Assembly: GCA_023014335.1 (NCBI GenBank)
Contig: JAECYW010000003.1
Coordinates: forward strand, 1,178,001 to 1,242,000
Source of the DNA: Galerina marginata
Lineage: Eukaryota > Basidiomycota > Agaricomycetes > Agaricales > Galerinaceae
Direction of reading: 5' to 3'
DNA length: 64,000 nt
Part shown: piece after piece, positions 49,999 through 62,067 of the stretch
How positions within the stretch are numbered: position 1 is the stretch's first letter
Layout: every line of letters begins with the position of its first letter
Translations under genes and position numbers: made by a program
The notes under the pieces: generated by a model
The model's database searches: none
What the model saw: the letters and a program-made list of their open reading frames with translations, nothing else
Told to the model about the DNA's origin: nothing

Positions 49999-50755
49999 AT
50001 GTCTAACGACGACAGTGCCACATTCACACCCACGCAAGACGTTGAAAGTCTGCCGCTCAACCGTTATCCTTCTCGCAGCTCTGGAGTCATTGGTCTTAAG
50101 CGCTTACGCAGGTATGTTTGACCACAATATTTTTTCAGAGTCTTCCAGGCTGACTTGCGGTTGTCAAATTTTAATTTAATTGCAGCCAATTTGTGGCAGG
50201 AGGAGCGTTAGACTCTCAAACGAGTGATTCGCAATACATCGAAACCCTCACAGCCAAGGAAAATCCCTGCTCGATTTCCGAGCAGACATACACATCTGTT
50301 GGTGTCCAGGCTTCCGAGCACAGTGGTAAGCAAGATTTATCGTAAAGCATTTGGTTGCGCTAATTCAAAGATCTTCCTTAGCCGATATCTCAATGTCGTG
50401 TGTTAAGTGCGAGGAACTTCAGCAAGAGCTTACTCAGGCATACGTAGCTTCAAATTACTATCGAACCCAGTATATTACCGAAGAATCCCGAGTGCGCACT
50501 CTCGAAGCTTGTCTGGCATATTTTGGAGAAACCCCTCCCAGCCCAGAGAAATCTCAACTTACACTCGACTGGTTGTCACCTGCTAAATCACCCACCCCAT
50601 CGCAGGCATTGCTACGCCAAACTGCTAATCAAAAACTGGAGGAGTTCGCTCAGAACACTCAGGACGCCGATGAAGAGCCAGAATCAAGGAGCATTGCTGA
50701 ATCAATCTGGGACACCATTGCTGCAGGTGCTCCGAAGAAGGACAATGTTTTGTAG
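49999..50755 (+). CDS. Small transposon-associated protein with CxxC and coiled-coil-like segment
   Basis: About 215 residues in three exons. Exon 1 is MSNDDSATFTPTQDVESLPL to KRLR; exon 2 continues SQFVAGGALDSQTSDSQYIE to VQASEHS; exon 3 reads ADISMSCVKCEELQQELTQA, YYRTQYITEESRVRTLEACL and TPSQALLRQTANQKLEEFAQ, then an acidic end DADEEPESRS with TAG at 50753-50755. CVKCEELQQEL begins a helical, possibly coiled-coil stretch. The frame is open over both joins. It lies 107 bases upstream of the transposase and on the same strand. Role unknown. Confidence 0.6.
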
Positions 50756-50862
50756 AATATTACCTACCACAATATATTACCCTGTTTTTATATTTTGAAG
50801 GAGCCTAAGATTCTTCCAAAGTGAGACAAAACAACGATCACGAACAAACTCTTTCAAGCTCC

Positions 50863-53800
50863 ATGGCCACCATTATACCCCCAGGTTTGCCTCCCCACTC
50901 AACTTTAATTGAATCAATTGACTGGTTCTTTATCAGCCTTTGAGACTCACCCGGAATCGACGAAAATCCGCTGCAATGCCTGTGTGGCATATTATGGCAT
51001 TTCTGAAAAGTGGATAGCACCAAAATCCCGCAACCCACACCTGAACTCACAGCGACACCATGCAGCCATTAACGCCCAAAATCTAACTGAAAAAACAATA
51101 GCAGATATCGGCAGACAAAACCATCTTGTCGCACTGACTTTCCAGGAGCAATCGTCTGCAGTTCTCCGTGAACCCCCAGTCTTACAGGCAACAAACACGC
51201 TAGACACACAAACATCACACTCGGGCTTCCTGGAGGACCCATATAGGGACATGTTCGAAGAGCTTATGGATAACATGGATGGTTTAGAGTTCTCTGCCGG
51301 GGACAACGACCATGGCCGCTCCACTGTCGAGAACTTAAGTCAACAGATCACAGACTTCGGCATCTGGGATGACATTGGTCTTGCTCGTGAACTTGGGTTT
51401 GGAACTGACAGTCGCCGGCCACCAGCCGAACTTATTCCCTCTGTCGAAGATGAAACCCTGACAAACGTAATGCAGGAGATGAGTACGATAACATACCATA
51501 TCCAACTCATTGGGAAGCACCAGCGCTGACTTTGCTTGCAACAGGCATTAACGGGCAGTTAAACGCGGACCAGATACTCGGTCAAGAAGAACCAGCAGTC
51601 TACAACAACTCTGAGTTGTTAGACAAAAGCAGCAGATGGTTTCCTTACCCAACAAAAACGGTGCGCAATGCTGCTTATCATGCAACAACAAGCAGAGAGT
51701 CTGAGACATGTTCAATTAGATGTTCATATTGGACACACTGGACAGCCTACCTCGAATGCGTATTTCTGACTCGCTCATGAAAATAATACTCTGGGGGATG
51801 AATGAATGCGGCGCAAATGAGGTGCCATCATTTGCGGCTCTAAGACGTATGCAGGAGAAGTTACGAAAACAGGTTCCAGTGCCAACACGCATGTTCAAGT
51901 CTGTCCTTGGAAACATATTCTGGGTGAATGACCTGGTGCACCTTGTTGGAAAGGATTTCTCGAATCCACTCACCCGAAAACACCTCCACCTTTACCCAGA
52001 AGAACCACCTGATGGTGTGGTAACGGAAGTATGGCACTGCGAGAAGTGGCATAAGGGTGTCGATTGGTCTTATTTGACTCCCATGGTCGATATAGGAAAT
52101 CGGCACTTCTATGTTGATGAATTCTGCTCTACAAAGGACGGAAGAATCATCATTCCCAAGCGCTGGGTAAGAAGGCAGGGCTTACTTTGTGCTGATGCAT
52201 ACTTGTGTCGCCGTCAGGGAGTAAGTCTAACCCCATATCTATGTCAAATTGAACATTAAATACGTGACTAGAATGACCTGGAAGTTGATGATTCCCATGT
52301 CGAGAATATAGCAGAGACCGACCTTTCCCAAAATTACCCAGATCTTGTCAATGCTGGTATAGATTTCTCGTGCAGCCAAGACGTACACACCACAAAGATG
52401 CCCAATCCTTTGCGCGAAAAGGCCGCAGGTGATCCCTTGTACACTATCTTGATTGACAAGTGGCATGACGATGTCTCTGGGAATGTATCAAAATCATATA
52501 ACCTGCATTATAACACTTACATTGCTGTCCGGAATCTTCCTCGTCGACTGCTTCAACAAGAGTTCAATGTTCATTTCATATGCACCTCACCGCATGCAGG
52601 ACCTTCGGAACAGGCTATTGCTATCAAAGAACTGGTTGAGTACGTATAAGTTTATATCTGGCTTGTTTTTTACCTGTTATTAACTTGGTGGCTCATAGAG
52701 AAACACACACCGCTCCAGCACAAACATATGACTCGTTGACGAAATCCACCTGCAAGTTTCGCATTTTTAATCACTCTGGTCCATCCGACAACCCGATGCA
52801 GTCAGAGGAATGCGCTCACATAGGCTCCAATGGTAACTTCAGTTGTAGAATATGCCATGTCGGCGGAACGACGGCAGAGAAAGAGACTGATGATGGTTTT
52901 CATGCCCTGTTTTTTGTGCGTGACCGATTCACTTTTATGAATATTGTGAGCGACTTACCCCTTGAATTTCCTCGTACCAGCCTGGAAGACTCCGCTCTGC
53001 TGCAGAGTCTGCTGCTTGTCTCGACAATCAATTTAAGCTTGCATCTTGTGGTATAGCTGCACGAGTTGTCGAAGCCCAAACCGCAACAGGGACCAAGGAC
53101 AAACTTGCACAGAAGACAATTGACAAATTATTGTCCCGAGCACGTGAACTTCGAGCCCAGCACCCGATGAAAAGCGTTGAAGAAATATCGGATCTGTTGA
53201 TGAAGTGGGTGCAAGAGAATAAAGAGACGCTGAGAAACCCATCATTGTCCACTCCTGGTAATTCCCACTCTGCGTTGCCTGTCAGGTGAATTGACAGGTG
53301 TTCAGGTTACGACCCTCATCTTGATACGCCCATCGAACTCCTCCATACAATCTTGCTTGGAATTGTAAAATATGTCTGGCATTCAACACATACATCCTGG
53401 AAGGACGATCAGAAAAATCTTTTTTCATTGCGACTACAAGCGACCGATGTTTCTGGTCTGACCATTGCCCCGATCCGAGCGAGCTACATTATGAACTATG
53501 CGAACTCGTTAATTGGTCGGCAATTCAAAACAGTGGTTCAAACTCTTGCCTTTCATGTTTATGACCTTGTCTCACCACTACAGTACGACTTGATAAAGGC
53601 GGTTGGCGAACTCACATCACTCTTATGGGTAACAACCATCCGGGACATGGAACAATATGTGGTCAGTACATTTTGATTGTTCTGGTGTTGAACAAAATCT
53701 AGCTCATCGGACCACAGACAGACCTTGATCTTGCAGTGGCTAATGTGCTTGACCTATTCGCACTGAATGATCCCTCAAAAATCGGGGCCAAGATCAAACT

Positions 53801-55142
53801 CCACCTGTTAGCGCATGCGAAAGCCCACGTCATCCGATTTGGTCCTCTGGTCGGTTCGTCAACAGAGATCATGGAGTGTTTCAACTCCATCTTCCGAGCA
53901 TGTTCAATCCTTTCAAACCACCAAGCACCAAGCCGCGATATTGCCATTCAATTGGCAGGATTGGAGAGCGCAAAGCAGCGATTGACAGGTGGCTGGTGGA
54001 AAGCAGCAGATGGGACATGGGTGCAGGCAAGCGCACATGTACGGGCCCATCTCGTACAACACCCGATTATTCAGAGCCATCTTGGATGGTCTGAGCACCG
54101 ACCAGTAGTCCCCGGTAAGTGTCGTGATGACTTATTCCTATTCTTTTCAGACTTATCATTTGATTAGGAACTGTAACGGCAGTCCCAGCTGCCCGTCGTC
54201 GTCAATCCAAATGGTCACAGACAGCGGCTTTCAAAGCAACCAACAAACCTGCAAGGCTCACCGATTCAACATGGACGTATTGTGGTTCCGTTTCTGCTGT
54301 ATCCGGTGACATATGTAAGGACGGTTCATGGGTATTTGCAAAGATTGATTCGGTGTGTGATTCTCTCTGCCGTTTTATTTTAAATTCATGTTGAAATGCA
54401 TAGGGAACCGTTGTCGGCAAAATTGTAGAGATCCTGTCAGGACCGAATCAAGAGGTTTTCACTGTCATCGAGTCCTTTCAAGTTTGCCCAACGCGCCATG
54501 AGACGTTCGGAATGCCATCACTAACACGAAGATTTGGTGAAGTGGAGTACTTGGTAATCAAAGCCAAGGTTCGTGTTCTGTTTCTTTCCTTCATTTGAAT
54601 CTCAAATACACCAGAATATTTTATTTAATATCAACGTTCAACACGACTGCAAGGAGGCAAAATGTGCAGCCACCGGGAAGAAGCAACAACAACAAGAACG
54701 TCAAGACTCGGGCGTCGAGATTGCTGTCATCGAGCATCAACCGTTGGCGCGCTACGTAATAAACACCCATGCTCTTCACAACGCTGACCTTCTCCGTGAT
54801 ACGCTTCCTCGAAACCTTGTCCAGCCTATTCCATACGTCGAAAATCGTCGCAAAACCCACGACGAACTTGCTACAAAATTACGCGAGAGCCAGAACAAAA
54901 GAAGAGCCGACACGAGAATCAAGGCAGCAGCTGGGAGGGCGAAGAAGAAGGCTGAAGCTGCAGCTGCCCAGGGAGCAAGGATAGCAGCAGCGCCGGCAGG
55001 TGCAACTGAACAGGCTCGTGGAGGAGAAGCAGAAGCCGAGGCAGAACTCATCTTTGTTGATGGTTGGGAGGAACAGATCATGCCTGAGGCGGGTGCAAGT
55101 GGACCTCGTGCTGGAAAACGCCGTCGAGTACAGCCCAATTGA
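50863..55142 (+). CDS. Tnp2/CMC-like DDE transposase, apparently intact
   Basis: Large nuclear transposase in about eleven exons. The spliced start [15 protein letters not shown] enters a zinc-finger-like block [16 protein letters not shown] with [10 protein letters not shown] (CxxC and HxxxH). Core exons give [40 protein letters not shown], then the first acidic motif in [20 protein letters not shown]. Next is [18 protein letters not shown], the second motif [20 protein letters not shown] with CRICHVGG, and the third region [20 protein letters not shown]. Downstream are [20 protein letters not shown] and HQAPSRDIA. The C-terminal exon has [14 protein letters not shown] and an Ala/Arg/Lys/Glu-rich tail ending KRRRVQPN, a likely nuclear signal. 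The D-D-E reading follows the Tnp2 family layout (inference). Every intron joins in frame and no stop was found, so it may be active. Confidence 0.72.
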
Positions 55143-55792
55143 TGTATGAATGATATATTTACTTACAATTGCAACATTATACATTTGTCTAACCTGCTGT
55201 AATACCTCGCCCCGCCCAAACCAAACCGTTGTGATGACCTGCCGGTGGCTGACAGTGGTCAAATGTCGATGGTGGCCAGGATTAGTGAGTAAGTGTCAGG
55301 CAGGTGGTTGGCATGAGTTATCCAGCTGAGTACTACCGTAGCTACTACATTTGAAGTCTAGTAAGCACTATCTAGCTATCATAAATATCACAGATGGCTG
55401 ACCACCTGGGCGACAGGTGACGAGACAATTGGGACGCCATCGGGCAGCCAACTGTGGTCAGAAAACCGATCCGCTGGCACACGTGTTTAGATTCCATCTT
55501 CGGCCCATGTGCCAGAAATTGGAGGTGTAGTTGAACACTGAGGGTCCGTTGCCATGATCGCTATCCCGACAGATGATGACGCATTCAATGCATTTACCCA
55601 ATTTAGAAGACGATGTATGCTTTCGAGAAGACTACGGCTTTGATGTATAAAATCAACAGCATGACGCTTTCAACTTCATTCCTTCCTCACACATCCTTCC
55701 TTTCTTAGCTCCTTAGACCTGGTGTCTTTCTCGTCTTCAATTTCTTTCCAGTCTTTTATTTCATTCGCATTCATAACCCCTTAAGCATTACA
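55143..55792. other. Right flank of the transposon and promoter of next gene
   Basis: 55200-55500 has many CCACC/GGTGG words in both orientations, as in subterminal regions of CACTA-type elements. 55550-55792 is the promoter of the small secreted protein, with a TATA box at 55646. Confidence 0.4.
55646..55653 (+). promoter_or_regulatory. TATA box of the small secreted protein
   Basis: TATAAAAT about 145 bases before the ATG at 55793, followed by a CT-rich leader. Confidence 0.55.
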
Positions 55793-56496
55793 ATGGCTCG
55801 CTTCGCATACTTCTTTGCTCTCGCATTCGCTCTTTTCACCTCTTTTGTCGTAGCTGGTGAGTACCGCGATTGAGACCACGTTAACTACATCTCATACCTT
55901 CCTTCTTCTTCCTGTTATAGTTCCACTTGGTTTGTACTCTGCCTGAAAACGCTCTATTGCAGTCGCAGGGGATTGACCAACGTATTGTTTTCAGGCGACT
56001 CGAATTCGAAACGTCAAATCGGGGACCTTTCATGCAACATTGCGCGGCTCAAGACCGTCGCAGGACTCACCAAGTCTGCCAAATCTATCAAGAGCGCAAT
56101 TGCAGCTGCTGGATCGTGCGCCTGTTACCCTTTTTGCTTCTACTCCTGTCTTATTAAAGTTAACTAGTGACTCCGCTACGGTTGCCCAACTCCAAACGGC
56201 CGCCGATGGAATATCAAGTGCTCAGGCAGGCGTAGGGACCATCGCGAAAGCCCTTCTCACTGGACAACAGGCCCCAGCAGATGCTCGTCAACAGGTAGCA
56301 GACGGACTTGCGTCTGCGACTAGTGCTCTGGGTTCGACCAACTCGTAAGTCAATTTTTACGACGTAGAGTTTTGTTGAAATTAACGACTTTCGAATTAGG
56401 ACTGACGAAGCGGTTACCTCCGCGGTCGCGACCGCTCAGTCTAACGTGGCGAGTACTACTACGGCTGGTAACCAAGTAGTTTCCGACTGTAAGTGA
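55793..56496 (+). CDS. Small secreted protein of the KRQIGDL family
   Basis: About 165 residues in five exons. The signal peptide is MARFAYFFALAFALFTSFVV, then VPLGDSNSKR, a Kex2-type dibasic site, just before QIGDLSCNIARLKTVAGLTK. The rest is Ala/Ser/Thr-rich helix: DSATVAQLQTAADGISSAQA, GVGTIAKALLTGQQAPADAR, then after an intron TDEAVTSAVATAQSNVASTT and AGNQVVSDCK, TGA at 56494-56496. One Cys near the start and one at the end could pair. I recognise this as a recurrent small secreted protein type of Agaricomycetes with no known function. All four introns are GT-AG and keep frame. Confidence 0.72.
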
Positions 56497-59400
56497 ACGC
56501 ACCACGGTTAGAAAGTGGGAAGGCTGAGCCTGACCGGAAATTGGGGTGTGAGGTGTTCAATCAGTGCGAGATGTCCGGGATAGAATACTTGGGGTTGGTG
56601 TGCATGTGGCTGGAAATTGGGCGGGATATTTACAGTTAGCACAGTAGATGGACATTATTCTCTAATTTTGATAGGTTGTGGGCAGGAAGCTGCGGAGGTC
56701 AAATCCTTGGCAAAATCCGGAGTTGCAAATCTTCGAATCTAGAGACAAGCCTCTGCAGAACCGGCTGGTAACGCTTCCTCTAAGAGGCCTGGCCTGGCCT
56801 CCACTCTTTCCTGTCTTTCGCCTCGGTCACGGCGCGGGTGGTAAATTGGCGACACTGTCTTATCTTCCCTTCTCTCCCGAAGCAACGCACCTGGCTACAT
56901 ACAGTTCGGAAGCCTTAGACACTGGCGTTAGCTCACCGTGCACACAATAGCATCTTGGAACTTCCAGGTCCTATCTATCAGTGAGTGTATTGTCTTGTTG
57001 TATGCCCAACTTGAATGACCCAGGCCCTTAGGATTCGGGGTTGTTCGCGGTGACATGAAGCTTTATTGACATGTATACCCGAACAGTGACCTCGTCAAGG
57101 TTCGGCTCATGCGTTCAAGGCGACTATTCAAGCACAATTACTAGCACAAGTGGATCAGCGAAGATATATTCTGATCCAAAATCAGTAGTCATCCATAATG
57201 CTGGCGACGAACCTATGACTCTTTCTTGCTCCAAGATTCAAGAATATCGGGATTGTTGATGGGACTCGGAATGCCACTTCAGGTGACAGACACCTCCTGG
57301 CGAATCGATTTTAGACCATCTTCAAATTTCACAGCCTGTAGCAATGTCCGAGCACAACAGCAAATCGGCAACCTTGCAAGGTTGAAAGGCAGTGAGTGTC
57401 TACAGTACTAATTTTAGTGGCATCAAGGCTTGTAAGCGCTGTCAATGGCTGGTCACGCAGTTAAGCGCTATCGTCTCTATCAAGTCCTTCATCTGAGCTC
57501 CTGGCGCTCTAATTGTTCATCGCGTACTCATCCCCTTGACATTCCCAGACAATACAGAACGGTTCTTTACCAGCAATCAAGCTAGATTTTGATCGATGCG
57601 ATCGTAACAAGCGGGTAGATATTCGATCTGATTTACGAGTCTTTTACGCAGTAAAAGCGAGTTCTTTTAATCCACACCGACCCCAGGAATTTTGAATGTT
57701 GCGACACCCTGTTGGCCCCCATCAATGATGGCATCAATTCACGTGATGACCGGTAATCGGCCTTTAACATAGCCTATTGTGATTATATAACATACGTATT
57801 ATTAATCCGGTTTATATCTATATGTGGTATATTATGTAATTAGTGGCTTGGCACTTTTCTTGGCCTATTGATATCTGAGACACTGTGGATTTTGGGGCGT
57901 ATCACCCGCTCAAAATATGCGGATATGATCGATTTTAATACAGAACTGAAACAGTAAATATATATATATGAGTAGCTAGAATTCTGTATGATATGTGGCA
58001 AGATTGCTAAGTATGATATAAATACATCAGCATAGGATGAGTGTTATAAATAGATTCTGTCAATTCTCAACTGTTTGGGCGGTTATATTACCTTCAAATA
58101 TTGTTTCCCCTTCATTTTTTATACAGATTCGTCATCTGCTTGTAAATGCAAACATAATGATATAGCTTTTATTACCCAAAGTGGCCGGGAGCACCTACGA
58201 ATTTCCTTGGTGAATGGCTGCTCCTCCGAAATTCCGCTATAAATAGATTTCGTTAAATTCTTCCTCATTTTCGCCCTCCATTGCCCTCAAATTTCCTGTA
58301 TTTCAACCTTTTTGTACATAGCTGTAATCTATAGGTTAATTTGAATCCATTGATACCAAATTTATCATGGAATTCCCTCGGGGAAGCCCAGTAATCCCCT
58401 TGACTTTCCGACCTGGCCTTAAGTAACTCGATTTGGATATGGTGATGTATTTATTGTATCTTTTCATATATCTACTACGACTACACAGTATGTACTATGG
58501 GTGCTAGTCAACAATAATGTTAGCCTGTGCGCGCCCAACAAACCAGAGTCTGCAATGCCGCCAGCGTTGAAAGCATGAGGGCGTACCCATCCTGCTTGCT
58601 TCGCCTTCCCCGGCGTGACCCCCAGCAGCAGCATTGACAAGGTGCTGCAGCCGCTACTCCTTAGCTCATCCGAGGATAGACGGCGAGCACGGTGGGCTTC
58701 GGAGAGATGGGTTGGGGTAGGGAGTGCGGCCAGAGGAAACGACGGTGGGCAGGGAGATGGCGCAGCGACCTCGTCAAACAGGGATGACGCAGTCGTTCGT
58801 CCTCCTTACAGCTCGGTGCAAACGCGAGCACCAGCACAAATGGATGCTGGCGCTGGTTGCTGGTCCTCGCTCGTCCGTACGCACCACCCGCTCAGCCAAC
58901 GAGGAGGAGCAGCACAACACAGCTCCTCCCACACGGCTCCCTCCCTTCTCATCCGCTTGTCACCCTCTCGGTAGTATGATGAGCAGGGTGAAGAGTTGCG
59001 GGTGCTGGCCGCCATTGACCTCATAAGCCGCGGGTTCGCGGTGAAGAAAGGCGTGGGTTCAGCGATGGGCACAAGCAGCACAAGGATGTGCTACTGCTGC
59101 GCTTCCACAACCCCAAATCCCAGCTATACCAGCTTGCGTATTGCTGGGGCTGCTGGTCGTTGTCGCACATGCAAACAGCATGCTTCTGCAGTCGTTTTCG
59201 GTTGGGGCGGGTGTCGACATCGAAGTTGGCTCCGACCGGGAGCGACGTGGGCAGCGATGAGGTGCTGGTACGTGGAGACAACGTGGTTGGAATGGATGAG
59301 CCTGGGGGTCAATGGATGAGCAGAGGACGGGTGGGGGGTTGAAGTGTAACGAGTCGCGTCGACTCAGTTCACGACGTACCTGGTGGGTCTCCCACAACCT

Positions 59401-60408
59401 GGGTCTCCCTTTGTTCTCTATCTCCCCGTTGTGCCATCCCACTGCCTGAACGACGGCCCACAACCCTCAGGTTGGGAGGGGAGGGGCTCGCGACATGGCA
59501 CCGCGCGTATTCGCGTTCGTTTGCGCCGCGGAAACATTTTAAAGGGATGTATAATTAGTAAAAACATAAGTAATACCAATAAGAAAGACTTACCTACATT
59601 CCTTGGGGCGTTGAGGGAACGGTCAGGCGAGAGAGGGAGGTGGTGGTGGTTGAAAGTCAAGATCAACAGCGTTGATGGGTGTTGATGTGGCTGATGCCAT
59701 TTTCGGAACGCGACGCAATTGGCTGAGTCCCGCGGCCCGACCCATTTTGGGATCCTCGTTCACAACAAGAACGCCTTGGAAGATCGTGAACACTTAAAAC
59801 TTGGGTTGCAATATGAGAACTATTCCAATACATATTGTACATGTCCGTTGGCGAATATCAAGCCTGAATGTAGGTGTATAGAAATTGAGCAGGCGACCCC
59901 AGGTCTTTTTTTTTTTTTTCCGTGACCCCCTTGACGTTCACGTTCGATTTCTTTACTCTTAAGATCAATTAGATGCATTCTAAGGATAAAATAAGCTGCT
60001 ATCTTACAGTAGACAGTTATCTAAAACTAATGCAAGCATTCAATGAGCCCTTGTCATGGGTGCATGACAAAGTAGCAGCATTACCTTGGATAAGTTGACA
60101 TGAACTTGACATGAACTGGCAAGATCACCTGAAATTTTGACTGAAGGAAACAATTGAATTATGAAGAATTATCATATGGTTTGTAGTGGGCAAAAGTGAG
60201 GCTAAGAATTTACATTTTGATTTTTAAGTTTCAGTGTAAGTAAGATTAGTCGCCGGTCAGTACACAATCGGTGCATGACTTGTGCATGACTGTAAGTATT
60301 CAAAAAAAAACCCCGAAAAGACTCGTACTGCCACGCACCGCGGTGGCCTGCAAAACAATCCAGTTTGGCGAGCTAAACACCTTCTCAAAGGTTGTCCATT
60401 GGGAGCAC
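56497..60408. other. Gene-poor region with AT-rich and GC-rich blocks
   Basis: 57770-58540 is strongly AT-rich with TATA-type words and no gene. 58600-59530 switches to GC-rich DNA with overlapping ORFs on both strands, none with family resemblance. 59530-60400 is AT-rich again, with a 14-base T run at 59906-59919. Looks like degraded or repetitive DNA; a repeat library would be needed to name it. Confidence 0.4.
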
Positions 60409-60716
60409 TGTATTGAACGTAGATAGGCGGGTGACGAACGGATAACGGACTGATGTTATTGAAAGAGTACGTAGGTTTATATACATTGTAGCTAGTCAGT
60501 CCGTAAGTAACTGTAAGTAGCTAGGATAATAATATGGATGTGTATCGACGATACCGAGCGGGATAGCGAGGGGATCGACACAAGAACAAAGGGAATCTAT
60601 TTACATGAAGTGAAGCAAAGTAATTGAGACAAGACGTACAGATCGGGAGGTAGTGGCGGTGGTAACCCTGACTAGGCGCGCAGCTCGGAGTCGGGTTTGC
60701 CTAATTAATTCCAACA
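60409..60716 (-). mobile_element. Copia-type LTR, 308 bases, minus orientation
   Basis: On the minus strand the segment begins TGTTGGAATTAATTAGGC and ends ATCTACGTTCAATACA, so it has TG...CA ends. Directly before its start lies a polypurine tract (minus-strand GGTTTGAGGGGAAG, 60717-60730), as at the 3' LTR of Ty1/copia elements. It has its own TATA word (GTATATAAAC) near 60480. Flanking five-mers AGCAC and CTTCC do not match, so this is not a simple solo LTR. The partner LTR was not found to the right. Confidence 0.65.
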
Positions 60717-60730
60717 CTTCCCCTCAAACC
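60717..60730 (-). other. Polypurine tract beside the LTR
   Basis: Minus-strand GGTTTGAGGGGAAG abuts the LTR start TGTTGG. It is the primer site for plus-strand synthesis in LTR retrotransposons and fixes the element's orientation as minus. Confidence 0.6.
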
Positions 60731-61248
60731 AATAACGATCCGAGTGCGCTCGTGATGCGTTTGAGCTTGGGGGACGGAATGATTTTCTCGGCGTCCGTCG
60801 CGATGTCGTCCATAAGTCGCCAGGTTCCGTTTTTGACGATCCAAAGAGTGAAATAATATTTGATGTCAGTTTCCATGTTGCGTTCGCGCTCGCGTCGATT
60901 TTTCGTGAGTATAAAATAGCGATGAGTGTCGGGGAATTGAGTGGGGTCGGACCAAGTGTCCGTGAAGACGTATATAGTGAGGTTTTCGAAAGTTACTTGA
61001 TAAATGAAGTCTGTGTGTCGAAGGCGCGTGTAGATCTCCGGTGGCAAAGTCGTGAATGAGGGATCCCTGAGTGCGATGCGAGGAAAATGTTGAGCGAGGA
61101 GTGGAAGTCGGATCCGGGTGCTTGCAATAACCGACGGTCCGGGGTGCCAAGTGATCGCGGCTGTCAAATGTCCGATCAGTGGCTGCGAAGTTGTCACACT
61201 AGGCGCAAAAAGGGCTGTCGGAAAGTCAGAAATGTATACTGTAAGCAT
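60724..61248 (-). CDS. Unknown ORF next to the copia polypurine tract
   Basis: Up to 174 residues; the true start may be an upstream exon, since an acceptor-like GCTTACAG lies just after the ATG. Internal text includes LIGHLTAAITWHPGPSVIAS, RLRHTDFIYQVTFENLTIYV, DTHRYFILTKNRRERERNME and KYYFTLWIVKNGTWRLMDDI, ending KLKRITSALGSLLV. Codon use looks coding. Its stop overlaps the polypurine tract, where copia pol normally ends, but it shows no RNase H or reverse transcriptase motif. It could be an extra retroelement gene or a host gene exon. Confidence 0.45.
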   Translation of the reverse strand: MLTVYISDFPTALFAPSVTTSQPLIGHLTAAITWHPGPSVIASTRIRLPLLAQHFPRIALRDPSFTTLPPEIYTRLRHTDFIYQVTFENLTIYVFTDTWSDPTQFPDTHRYFILTKNRRERERNMETDIKYYFTLWIVKNGTWRLMDDIATDAEKIIPSPKLKRITSALGSLLV

Positions 61249-62067
61249 TCCAAAGTACAGCTTTGACGAATCGGGAAAAAACGCAGTGAAAACAATAATT
61301 TTAATTCATATTTAGTAATTCTTACCCATGAAGTAGACAAGTCTTGGTCGATTTTAAATTATATGACTGTGAGAAGGCTACATGGGACATGACCTTTGCG
61401 AAAATAAACAATTTAAATTTATTCCGACCGCTAAATTTAAAATGTAGAGGACGTTAGCGTCTGTCTGACCATGAAATAAGAAATTAAGGATAAATTTTTT
61501 TCTTCTCCAAAAACAAGAAACATTTTTACCATTCTGATTTGCTATGAGCCAAAAATATGTCAGATTGTTCAGTATTTCGGGTAGAAGGAATCTTATTTAA
61601 TCATTTCGATATTTACGTATCGGGGCATTTCTTTTGTGTTAATTCTTGTCAGTCGCCAAAAAAGACAAAAGGAGAGTTGAAATGAATGAGTGCCGATCTA
61701 ATTATTCGAAAAACAACGAGACAATTAAAACTTCTACACTTCAGAAAATCACTAACTAGTACCTGACATGTACTGCCCTGTAACCCCCATCTGTTTGACA
61801 ACTTTGGCAAGTACTGGAGCCGTCGAGGAGATTGTCGGGTATTTTAGGAGGATCGTTAGGAAATCATGTGACGTAGAACAAGGCTCCGGGATCCGTTCTT
61901 CAGCTTTCTTCAGGGAATGTTCACCGACCCGGTGCTCTGAGCTCATCCATACCAACATATCGCTAGCGCTAGTACATTATGATCAGTCGCTGAGTGCTGT
62001 CAACTCGTTTGAACTCAGGGATCTGGCTGAACCAAGATCCACTGGCAGGAATACTGAAGCATTATAA
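61249..62067. other. AT-rich region, no supported gene
   Basis: 61250-61750 is AT-rich without ORFs. A 99-residue plus-strand ORF at 61768-62067 has no family resemblance and no promoter evidence. Confidence 0.35.

Larger units (their letters stand above)
47777..55495. mobile_element. Putative Tnp2/CMC-like DNA transposon, about 7.7 kb (ends tentative)
   Basis: Three genes are grouped: a minus-strand companion (48151-49503), a plus-strand small protein (49999-50755) and a plus-strand transposase (50863-55142). The proposed ends are CACGTGTG at 47777-47784 and its inverse CACACGTG at 55488-55495. These are short and contain a palindrome, and no target duplication is visible, so the limits are weak. 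The cassette content is better supported than its ends. Confidence 0.45.

Noticed and set aside
47777..55495. CACGTGTG/CACACGTG as definite transposon ends
   Set aside because: The word holds the palindrome CACGTG, so an inverted match is easy by chance, and no target duplication flanks it. Kept only as a hypothesis.
59906..59919. Run of 14 T as a retroposon poly(A) tail
   Set aside because: No retroposon body or target duplication was seen next to it.
60409..60716. Solo LTR
   Set aside because: The flanking five-base sequences differ and a polypurine tract adjoins the start, so it is one end of a larger or rearranged element.
61768..62067. 99-residue plus-strand ORF
   Set aside because: No recognisable domain, AT-rich surroundings, antisense ORF of similar size.
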